This document shows, piece after piece, positions 1-5,666 of a stretch of DNA of 5,666 bases. The notes under the pieces are model-generated. The model ran no database searches. It worked only from the letters and a program-made list of their open reading frames with translations, and was not told where the DNA came from. The stretch lies in assembly GCA_013003255.1 (NCBI GenBank), contig JABDJZ010000337.1, positions 1 through 5,666 of the forward strand, given 5' to 3'. Source of the stretch: Rhodothermales bacterium (GTDB lineage: Bacteria; Bacteroidota; Rhodothermia; Rhodothermales; UBA10348). Both the position numbers and the translations under genes were made by a program. Position 1 is the first letter of the stretch, and each line of letters starts with the position of its first letter.

Positions 1-732
1 CATGCGGCGCCCGGTTTCGACCACCTCCTCGTGCCCGAGCGGTTCCGAGTTCAGCCCAGCTGCCGGATTGGTGATGGTGGAAAGGCCGAGCACCTTGAGT
101 CCAAGGTGTGCCGCCGCGCGCGCCTCAGGGACCGTGCTCATCCCGACGGCATCTGCCCCCAGTCGCCGAAAGCCGCGGATCTCGGCCTTGGTTTCGTAGC
201 TCGGGCCCAGCGTCCAGAGGTAGACGCCCCGTTCTACCGGGATGCGAGCGGCTGCCGCGGCCGAGGCAGCGGAGTCGAGCCATGCGGAGTCGTAGGAATC
301 CCGCCGGATGAGTGGCTCGGGCTGAAGATCAGGCCGCGGTCCGATCCAGTCGATGTGCCCGTTGATCCACATCAGCGTTCCGGGAGGAAAATCCCGGTTG
401 ATCCCGCCGGCCGCGTTGGTCAGTAGCACGTGAGATGCCCCGAGGGCCGCCGCCAGACGGACGGGGAAGGTCACCTGCTCCAGGGTGAGCCCTTCGTACA
501 TGTGGGACCGCCCCTGTACGAAGACCACATCGCAGTCCTCGAGCGTTCCAAAGATCAGACGACCCTTGTGTCCCTGCACCGTGGAAGCGGGATAGCCGGG
601 AATGTCCCGGGCGGGAACGACGGTGGGGTTGGGCAACGTGTCCGCCAGTTCACCCAGACCTGATCCCAGGACAAGGGCCAGGCGCGGTCGAAGATCCGTG
701 ATCTCACGGATGGCGTTGAGGGCCTCGGTCAT
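1..732 (-). CDS. punA: Purine nucleoside phosphorylase, inosine/guanosine type (3' end cut off by window edge)
   Basis: Cytosolic enzyme of purine salvage that splits inosine, guanosine and their deoxy forms with phosphate into free base and (deoxy)ribose-1-phosphate. I translated the minus strand from the ATG at 732-730; it stays open for 244 codons to base 1. Trimeric (PNP/MTAP) family landmarks appear in order: GSGLGE at residues 23-28 (phosphate loop, Ser24), GHKG with His55, GRSHMYEG at 74-81 (Arg75, His77, Tyr79), TNAAGGIN at 105-112, GPSYETKAE at 176-184 (Glu180), ADAVGMSTVPE at 193-203 (Met198, Ser199), TNPAAGL at 221-227 (Asn222) and His234. Asn222 sits where 6-oxopurine-specific enzymes have Asn and MTA phosphorylases have Asp, so this is not MTAP and not the hexameric DeoD type. 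Family members run to about 270 residues, so roughly 30 are missing beyond the edge. The start overlaps the stop of the upstream permease gene (ATGA, 729-732). Function is confident; the symbol is conventional. Confidence 0.95.
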   Translation of the reverse strand, partial: MTEALNAIREITDLRPRLALVLGSGLGELADTLPNPTVVPARDIPGYPASTVQGHKGRLIFGTLEDCDVVFVQGRSHMYEGLTLEQVTFPVRLAAALGASHVLLTNAAGGINRDFPPGTLMWINGHIDWIGPRPDLQPEPLIRRDSYDSAWLDSAASAAAAARIPVERGVYLWTLGPSYETKAEIRGFRRLGADAVGMSTVPEARAAAHLGLKVLGLSTITNPAAGLNSEPLGHEEVVETGRRM

Positions 733-1802
733 GCGGTCCGCAGGCTCCGGTAGGTACGCATGCTCCAGAGAACCTCCTTGACTACCACCGTGAGGGTGGT
801 GGTGAGCGGGATGGCGATGAGCATGCCCACGATCCCGGCCAGCTGCGCGCCGATCAGCACCACAAAGAGAATCAGTAGCGGGTGCGCACGGGCAGCCCGG
901 GAGAAAATGAGAGGCTGGAGCAGCAGGTTGTCAGTGATCTGCGTGATGGCCATGGCCAGGACGACGCCGGGGAATAGCGCAAAGTCTCCCGTCTGCGAAA
1001 TGCCGACCACGGCGCCGGCCAGCACGCCGATGATGGGACCGAAATACGGGATGGTGTTGGCAAGCCCGGCGAAAAGGCCGACGGCCAATGCGTAATCCAG
1101 ACCGACGATGCGCAGAAGAATGGTCGAGATGGTGGCAATCGAGAGGCTCTGCAGCAGCAGGGCACGGAAGTACCGACCGATGTTCATTTCGACCTTGTCC
1201 ACGATCCCCAAGGAAATCTCGAAGTACCGGTTCGGTACGATCTCGAGCAGTCCGGTGCGAATCCGCGGGCCGTCCTTCAGGAAGAAGAACGTCACGAAGG
1301 GGATCACCAGGACCGCGTAGAAGATGTTGGTGAACAGGTCGATGACGGATCCGGCCAAAGAGGTGATGCGATCCTCCCGCATCAGGGTCTCCAGTGCGCC
1401 GAACATGGCTTCGCGCACAGACTCGGCATCCACGGGCAGCCAGAGCGCAATCCGCTCGGCCACCGTCCGTGCCACCCCGTCCGGGGACAGCTGCCTGGAC
1501 ACCTCTGTAATCTGGCCGGCGACGAACGGCACGAGATAGGTCAGCAGTAGACCCACCAGGCCAAGGAAGGTCAGGAAGGTCAGCGCCAGCGCGGTCATCT
1601 TGGACACACCGGTGCTTTCGATCCAGTCATTCACCGGCCGCATGATGTAGGCCAGGGCCATCCCGATCAGGAGGTAGGCCACCAGCCGGGCGAAGTACCA
1701 GACAAGCGCGACGGCTCCAAGAGCCAGGAGCACATAGATCACGGTCCGGATGATGCGATCCGGAGTGAACTTGGTCGGTGCGTATCGGACTTGGTAGGGC
1801 AT
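729..1802 (-). CDS. AI-2E/PerM-family inner-membrane transporter
   Basis: A 357-residue polytopic inner-membrane protein of the AI-2E transporter family (PerM/TqsA/YtvI relatives, formerly UPF0118). Family members have been linked to autoinducer-2 export, Na+/H+ antiport or solute efflux; the substrate cannot be read from sequence. Visible features: two N-terminal hydrophobic helices (about 20-54), another at 69-96, a polar stretch at about 97-150, a helix at 155-175 ending in FFFLKDGP (172-179), then the conserved C-terminal half with GLANTIPYFGPIIG (246-259), QITDNLLLQPLIFS (288-301) and HPLLILF...AGIVGMLIAIP (307-332). These are the standard family signatures and the length is normal. The ATG at 1802 is the first possible start after the recX stop, which lies 24 bases upstream in the same frame; no Shine-Dalgarno is seen before it. 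The gene ends in a 4-base overlap with the phosphorylase gene. Family is near certain; physiological role is unknown. Confidence 0.93.
   Translation of the reverse strand: MPYQVRYAPTKFTPDRIIRTVIYVLLALGAVALVWYFARLVAYLLIGMALAYIMRPVNDWIESTGVSKMTALALTFLTFLGLVGLLLTYLVPFVAGQITEVSRQLSPDGVARTVAERIALWLPVDAESVREAMFGALETLMREDRITSLAGSVIDLFTNIFYAVLVIPFVTFFFLKDGPRIRTGLLEIVPNRYFEISLGIVDKVEMNIGRYFRALLLQSLSIATISTILLRIVGLDYALAVGLFAGLANTIPYFGPIIGVLAGAVVGISQTGDFALFPGVVLAMAITQITDNLLLQPLIFSRAARAHPLLILFVVLIGAQLAGIVGMLIAIPLTTTLTVVVKEVLWSMRTYRSLRTA
773..779 (-). promoter_or_regulatory. Possible Shine-Dalgarno before a 10-codon mini-ORF leading into the phosphorylase start
   Basis: On the minus strand AAGGAGG (779-773) is a strong Shine-Dalgarno match, inside the last codons of the permease gene. 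It lies 11 bases upstream of an in-frame permease ATG (761-759). Initiation there would make a 10-residue peptide, MRTYRSLRTA, whose TGA overlaps the phosphorylase ATG. The four start codons in the window have nothing this strong upstream. However, the bases also encode a Lys-Glu-Val stretch, so the match may be accidental. A weaker GGAG lies 12 bases upstream of the phosphorylase ATG itself. Confidence 0.3.
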
Positions 1803-1826
1803 ACCGTGACGGTCGATTCGGGGATA
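1803..1826 (-). other. 24-base intergenic gap between recX and the permease gene
   Basis: This is the only non-coding stretch in the window. Read on the minus strand it holds no Shine-Dalgarno-like purine run, no inverted repeat long enough for a terminator, and no room for a promoter. The flanking genes are therefore probably on one transcript. The recX TAG stop and the permease ATG are in the same reading frame across the gap. Confidence 0.8.
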
Positions 1827-2543
1827 CTACGGCATGGGATCTTCTTCGGTCCCGGCATTTCGGGGCTCGTCGATGGTCTCCTCGGCCAGTTGAGCCAGGG
1901 CCGCTCGAATCACGTCTGACTCAAAGCCCCGGCGAGAAAGGTGTCCCCAGAGCCTCTCGCGCTTCTTGCGGGGATTGTCCAGTCGACGAAGCGAGCGCGC
2001 TTTCTTGCGGGCCAGTGCCAGCGCATCCTCGACCTCATTCCGACCCTCGGATACCAGGGCGACCACCTGTTCGGCAAGGCTGGGGGCGATGCCCTTCCGC
2101 CCGAGTTCCAGCAGTACCCGGCGTCGCCCATGCCCGCGAACGCCCATCCGATCCCGCGCGAATGCCTCCGCAAAAGCGGCATCATCCAGATAGCCCAGTT
2201 TCTGCATGCGTGCCAGCGCGGCCCGGCGGGCGGCGTCCGAGAATCCCGCACGGCGAAGGCGCTCATCCAGTTCACCCGTGCTACGCTGGCGGAATGCCAG
2301 CAGGTTCAGGGCCTTTTTGCGCGCCTTGTATTCCTCGTCCGCTGCCAGGCACCGGGCCAGCAGGACTTCGTCCATCTCAAGCCCCTTCCGGAGATCCATT
2401 TCCAGGGCCGCCTCGAGCGGCATCCCGAAGGAAAACGTGCCCTCGACAAATATCGATATGCGGTTGGGATCCCGTGCCTGGACGGAGGTGGCGGAAATGA
2501 CTCCGGTCCGGGGCTCGGACCGGCGATGCGTGTCTTCACTCAT
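1827..2543 (-). CDS. recX: Regulatory protein RecX
   Basis: Cytosolic 238-residue RecX protein, which binds RecA filaments and modulates (usually restrains) recombinase and co-protease activity. It is built of tandem three-helix repeats, seen here as ALNLLAFRQRSTGELDERLRRAGF-type repeat one (about 78-101), LGYLDDAAFAEAFARDR (116-132) with GRRRVLLELGRKGI (139-152) as repeat two, and LWGHLSRRGFESDVIRAAL near the C-terminus (about 198-216) as repeat three. The N-terminal segment with RISIFVEGTFSFGM (28-41) and LRKGLEMDE (51-59) matches the longer RecX form, so it is longer than the E. coli protein (166 residues) but close to Bacillus-type lengths. The ATG at 2543 overlaps the lipoprotein stop (ATGA, 2540-2543) and has no Shine-Dalgarno, which suggests translational coupling. 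recA is not in the window. The stop is TAG. The last 15 or so residues are acidic and probably disordered. Confidence 0.95.
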   Translation of the reverse strand: MSEDTHRRSEPRTGVISATSVQARDPNRISIFVEGTFSFGMPLEAALEMDLRKGLEMDEVLLARCLAADEEYKARKKALNLLAFRQRSTGELDERLRRAGFSDAARRAALARMQKLGYLDDAAFAEAFARDRMGVRGHGRRRVLLELGRKGIAPSLAEQVVALVSEGRNEVEDALALARKKARSLRRLDNPRKKRERLWGHLSRRGFESDVIRAALAQLAEETIDEPRNAGTEEDPMP

Positions 2544-3385
2544 TGAACGTGCACGCTCAGGGAGTCCAGGGCGATCCCGGTGATGATGCCAATGCCGCCA
2601 TTTACGTTGCTGATAGGCTCCCGGCGCTCCGGATCATTCCTGGACAGCGCATAGCGGGCGTAATCCAGCGAGCCGCGGACCACGGCGGCACGAATGCGAT
2701 GTGCCGGCATTGGGTCTTCCGCTCCCGAAACAGGCACGGCGTAAACCCCTGTCCAACTACGTTGTCCCAGACTGGCCGGAGGCTCCTCGAGGACGGACGT
2801 GGAGGGCAGGAAGAAGTCGATCAGCCGGGAGCTGAAGCTTTCCACAGGAACCACAGAGGTCTCGACCCAGAAGTCGGCTGTGGTCCCCGGTGCGTTCCAC
2901 CAAATGGTGACGTCGATGGGGTAGATGAAGCCGGTCTGTGAAACAGCAAGCGTGTCCAGGGGCAGCGCCAGGGAATCCAGCAGGACGGCACGGATAGGTG
3001 CAGCCGGCACGCCCACATGCACGCTGTCGACCGTCAGCAGCGGCGGCACGGTGCCCTCACCGGTGGCCACGTCACCCTGATGTCTGACTGTCAGGCTGAA
3101 CGACTGGCCTGGCAGTGCCAGCATACCCGTTACCGACTGATAGCTCCCGGGCGTGGCGGCCGGCTCGTAGGCCTGACGCCGTCCATCCAGAAAGAACACT
3201 ATTTCGGCACCGGTTGCCGGGGTGGCTTGGTAGGGTTGGTCCAGCGGCACTGCCCGGGACGCACGGATGGTCGGGAGGGGTTGGTTGGGCTGAACAAATG
3301 CCTCGACGACGAGGACGTCCGGCTCCGGCTCGACGGTGTCACACCCCAGCAAAGCCAAGAGGGCTATGGGAATCCACCATCTCAC
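2540..3385 (-). CDS. DUF4249-family lipoprotein, partner of the adjacent TonB-dependent receptor
   Basis: A 281-residue predicted outer-membrane lipoprotein resembling the Bacteroidota DUF4249 family, whose biochemical function is not established and which is often encoded beside TonB-dependent receptors. The N-terminus is a very short type II signal: one Arg, a hydrophobic run IPIALLAL and lipobox LLGC with the acylated Cys at residue 15. After it come DTVEPEPD, then a beta-rich, Ig/transthyretin-like region (VLVVEAFV, ATGAEIVFFLDG, GSYQSV, GQSFSLTVRH; about 24-105) and a C-terminal family hallmark EPISNVNGGIGIITG (256-270). The start is GTG at 3385: a TGA lies in the same frame two codons upstream, and the signal peptide requires this start. 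It overlaps the receptor stop by 4 bases (GTGA) with no Shine-Dalgarno, so translation is probably coupled to the receptor. By analogy with SusC/SusD it may be a surface accessory for ligand capture; that is inference. At 281 residues it looks like a compact member. Confidence 0.85.
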   Translation of the reverse strand: MRWWIPIALLALLGCDTVEPEPDVLVVEAFVQPNQPLPTIRASRAVPLDQPYQATPATGAEIVFFLDGRRQAYEPAATPGSYQSVTGMLALPGQSFSLTVRHQGDVATGEGTVPPLLTVDSVHVGVPAAPIRAVLLDSLALPLDTLAVSQTGFIYPIDVTIWWNAPGTTADFWVETSVVPVESFSSRLIDFFLPSTSVLEEPPASLGQRSWTGVYAVPVSGAEDPMPAHRIRAAVVRGSLDYARYALSRNDPERREPISNVNGGIGIITGIALDSLSVHVQ

Positions 3386-5666
3386 AGGTCAACACGCAGT
3401 TCGAAGAGTGGCAGGATGGGGAGGCCCCGTCGTTGCACAACCCGGACCCCGGCACCCTCCGGCTCAAAGAAGCGCCCAATGATGTTTCGATGGTTCAGCA
3501 CGTTGTAGACCTGGAGTTGTGCATGCCAGCTCAGATCAAGGAAGTCGAACCTTCGCCCGACATTGGCGTCCAGCCGCCAGTAGAGGGGCAATCGTCCGTT
3601 GTGCGTCGCCGGGCGATACAGGTAGGTGGTCGGCTCATCATCCAGCGGTCCCGATGCCTGGTAGGCCGCCACCGGAACCGTGATGGGATAGCCCGACCGG
3701 ACAATGGCTCCGATTCCATAGCTCCACGTGGCAGTTCGACGCTCGAGGTAGGATCTGAGGGACACCGGTACATCATAGCGCGCCAGGATATATCCAGCCG
3801 GGTCCGACGGTCCCCGTGTCTCGGATCGTTCCACTGAGGCGGCCAGCGTCGCAAGCACGCCGCCAGCCTGGAATGCTGCGGATCCCTCGACGCCGACGGC
3901 CCGTGCATCACCGGCCTCGTACTGCCCCAGCAAGGTGCCGATGTCAATGCCTGGGCCGGCCAGTTCGCTCTTTGCCTGGAAGGCGTCCCGGGGCAAGAGC
4001 ACGTGTGCCTGGCTGCGCCAGTAGGCAGACGTCCGCAGCGACCAGTCGCCGGGTCGGGATTCGACGTCGAAGGCTGCTTCCGTGCCTCGCGCAGGGGCCA
4101 CGGACCGGCTGGACGGAATCCAGCGACTGGAGACCAAGTCATACAGGAAGGAGTGGCGATCGCGTATCCGGTGCAGGTACTGGTGTGTCCGGTTGTAGGA
4201 TGCCCGGATCAGCAGCAGGCGCGGATGCCCGGTCCACTGCACGCTGAACCTGGGTTCGATTCGCGCGATTCGGTCCGAACCAAAGGCCGAAGCCCGTAGC
4301 CCGGAACGGACCTCCAGCGATCGGCTCACCAGCCAGGTGCTCTGCAGGTATGCCGACAATTCGACAGCCCGGCTGTTGCTGGCCTCCCGGAGCCGCTCGG
4401 ACAGGTTCGGGTTGTAGTCGATCAGCGCGTCGATGTCGGATTCGAAATCGCGCCCGACGGCCTGCACGCCAAGTCGCATGCGGTTCGTAGCCGAGTGGAA
4501 GTAGTCCAGATCCAGTCGGACGCCGGTGTCGCGGATGTCCACCTGGTAGTCGCTCCGCACGCTGCTCGAGAGCGAGGGTCGGAGGAAGGCTTCCTCGGCT
4601 GCCTGGTATCGGGAATGGTGCGCCGTGGCCACGAGATACCACCGGGCGGAGAGAAGTCGTTCGTATCGGGTGCTCACCACGCTGTTTCGCCAGAACTGCC
4701 CGACCTCGAACAGGAGGTCCGTGGGGCGCAGCCAGGAGGAAAGATCCAGCGAGAGGTCAAACGGCAGGCGCAGGTCCAGTTCGTCGCGACCCCGGTAGGA
4801 CATGATCGAAAGGCGGCTTCGGTCATCGGGGCGAAAGACCACCTTCCCCACCCAATCGTAGAAATAGTATCCGGTTCGGAGGGTATCCACCCGTCCGGCG
4901 GCGTCCGAGACTGGATGCTGGCGTCCAATGAGACGATCCACGTAGGACCGCCTTCCGGCCAACATGAATGAGGCCCTCCTGGAAAGCGGTGCCTCGATGA
5001 TGAACCGCGCGCTGTGGGTGTTCAGGGCGGCCGAAACCTCGGGCTCGGTGCCGCTTCCGTCCGCCAGGTCTGCGTCAAGGACCGCAGATAGCCGCCCCCC
5101 AAACTCCGCCGGGTAGGAGCCGCGGTACAGGCGCGCGGATCGAAAAGTCTCTGTCTGAAAGGTGGAAATGAGGCTGAAGGCGTGCCAGGGGTGGTAAACG
5201 GGAGCGCCGTCCAGCAGATAGAGGTTCTGATCCGGCCCGGCGCCACGAATCAACAGTCCACCCGTCACCTCTCCGGCGCGTCGGACCCCCGGACTCCAAC
5301 TGAGCGCCTCCAGCAGGTCCTGGCCGCCAAGCGACGCCGGCAGGCGTTCCAGAAGCGCCAGCGGCGGCGCCAGCATGCCGGGGAGAGGCGCCTGGTCCCC
5401 CGGCCGGATTTCCGGCGCCTCGATGATCACCCCTGCAGTGGACACCAGGCTTGGTGCAATCGTGAGCCGGTGAGGCTCCGGTCGGGCGTTGAGCAGTGTG
5501 TCCAGCGTGGCGTACCCCAGGAAGGAAACACGAACCCGCTGAGGACCCTCCGGCATGGTGGGAAACGCAAAGGTCCCCGTCCGGCTGGTCACGGTCCCGA
5601 GACTCCGTTCGGTGACGAACACGTGCGCGCCGGGAAGCGGAAGTCCGGTCTCACGGTCCTCTACTC
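3382..5666 (-). CDS. TonB-dependent outer-membrane receptor with carboxypeptidase-regulatory-like domain (5' end cut off)
   Basis: Energy-dependent outer-membrane receptor importing an unidentified ligand through a TonB-gated 22-strand barrel. The frame runs open to the right edge (first whole codon 5664), giving 760 visible residues; signal peptide and start lie beyond the window. The GTG at 5622 is internal, because the domain already begins before it: ETGLPLPGAHVFVTERSLGT, then SRTGTFAFP and VSFLGYATLDT, a CarboxypepD_reg-like domain (about 1-70). The plug follows (about 108-205): LGGQDLLEALSWSPGV (112-127), IRGAGPDQNLYLLDGAPVYH (139-158) and YRGSYPAEFGGRLSAVLD (180-197). The rest is a barrel with alternating aromatic/polar strands, including the late motifs LPLYWRLDANVG and LQVYNVLNHRNI. 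The motif set fits the Bacteroidota FecA/CirA-like receptors rather than classical SusC, consistent with the DUF4249 partner instead of SusD. The final residue is Leu rather than the usual aromatic. The promoter should lie to the right. Family is certain; ligand unknown. Confidence 0.93.
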   Translation of the reverse strand, partial: VEDRETGLPLPGAHVFVTERSLGTVTSRTGTFAFPTMPEGPQRVRVSFLGYATLDTLLNARPEPHRLTIAPSLVSTAGVIIEAPEIRPGDQAPLPGMLAPPLALLERLPASLGGQDLLEALSWSPGVRRAGEVTGGLLIRGAGPDQNLYLLDGAPVYHPWHAFSLISTFQTETFRSARLYRGSYPAEFGGRLSAVLDADLADGSGTEPEVSAALNTHSARFIIEAPLSRRASFMLAGRRSYVDRLIGRQHPVSDAAGRVDTLRTGYYFYDWVGKVVFRPDDRSRLSIMSYRGRDELDLRLPFDLSLDLSSWLRPTDLLFEVGQFWRNSVVSTRYERLLSARWYLVATAHHSRYQAAEEAFLRPSLSSSVRSDYQVDIRDTGVRLDLDYFHSATNRMRLGVQAVGRDFESDIDALIDYNPNLSERLREASNSRAVELSAYLQSTWLVSRSLEVRSGLRASAFGSDRIARIEPRFSVQWTGHPRLLLIRASYNRTHQYLHRIRDRHSFLYDLVSSRWIPSSRSVAPARGTEAAFDVESRPGDWSLRTSAYWRSQAHVLLPRDAFQAKSELAGPGIDIGTLLGQYEAGDARAVGVEGSAAFQAGGVLATLAASVERSETRGPSDPAGYILARYDVPVSLRSYLERRTATWSYGIGAIVRSGYPITVPVAAYQASGPLDDEPTTYLYRPATHNGRLPLYWRLDANVGRRFDFLDLSWHAQLQVYNVLNHRNIIGRFFEPEGAGVRVVQRRGLPILPLFELRVDL

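Noticed and set aside
2..663. Plus-strand open frames of up to 131 codons in the first 660 bases
   Set aside because: The opposite strand encodes an unmistakable purine nucleoside phosphorylase running off the left edge; the plus-strand frames are antisense shadows.
1778..2546. Long plus-strand open frames (240 and 201 codons) opposite recX
   Set aside because: They lie antisense to a clearly recognisable recX, have Pro/Arg/Gly-rich low-information translations typical of GC-rich antisense frames, and show no family motif.
3017..3837. Plus-strand open frames of 163 and 240 codons opposite the lipoprotein/receptor junction
   Set aside because: Both are antisense to genes with solid family motifs, span two unrelated genes, and their products resemble nothing recognisable.
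3531..4642. Minus-strand open frames of 203 and 167 codons within the receptor gene
   Set aside because: They are out-of-frame readings of the receptor barrel; the receptor frame carries continuous TonB-dependent receptor sequence through the whole region.
5620..5622. GTG at 5622 as the start of the receptor gene
   Set aside because: The 14 codons upstream are open and encode ETGLPLPGAH, the expected beginning of the regulatory-like domain, and no signal peptide follows the GTG, so the true start is outside the window.
1..5666. Possible mobile element, CRISPR array, tRNA/rRNA or intrinsic terminator
   Set aside because: Reading both strands showed no transposase, regularly spaced repeats, RNA-gene signatures or hairpin plus T-run; nearly every base lies in one of five recognisable genes.

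Overview
The window is almost entirely protein-coding (only about 24 bases fall outside genes) and all five genes lie on the minus strand, so they are transcribed from the right edge towards the left edge. In transcription order they are: a TonB-dependent outer-membrane receptor (5' end beyond the right edge), a DUF4249-type lipoprotein, the recombination regulator RecX, an AI-2E/PerM-family membrane protein, and an inosine/guanosine-type purine nucleoside phosphorylase (3' end beyond the left edge).

Organism: the receptor has an N-terminal carboxypeptidase-regulatory-like domain and is paired with a DUF4249 lipoprotein. That is a Bacteroidota-type arrangement. The base composition is GC-rich by eye, and most starts lack a Shine-Dalgarno sequence. 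Together these suggest a high-GC member of the Bacteroidota/Rhodothermota group (for example Rhodothermia or a high-GC Cytophagia) rather than a low-GC flavobacterium. This assignment is inference; there is no rRNA or other marker here.

Layout: 5666-3382 receptor; 3385-2540 lipoprotein (GTG start, 4-base overlap GTGA); 2543-1827 recX (4-base overlap ATGA); 24-base gap; 1802-729 AI-2E-family permease (first possible start after the recX stop); 732-1 purine nucleoside phosphorylase (4-base overlap ATGA). No internal promoter, terminator, RNA gene, mobile element, repeat array or CRISPR is visible. The compact overlaps suggest one transcript with translational coupling, with its promoter off the right edge.

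How the genes fit together: the first two probably form an outer-membrane uptake or surface module for an unidentified ligand. RecX (modulates RecA), the permease and the phosphorylase are housekeeping-type genes with no obvious shared pathway. The cluster may be co-transcribed for growth or genome-compaction reasons rather than as a dedicated system. I do not see convincing evidence of an undescribed defence or mobile system. The items most worth following up are the receptor/lipoprotein pair, its coupling to recX, and a possible Shine-Dalgarno/mini-ORF arrangement in front of the phosphorylase gene.
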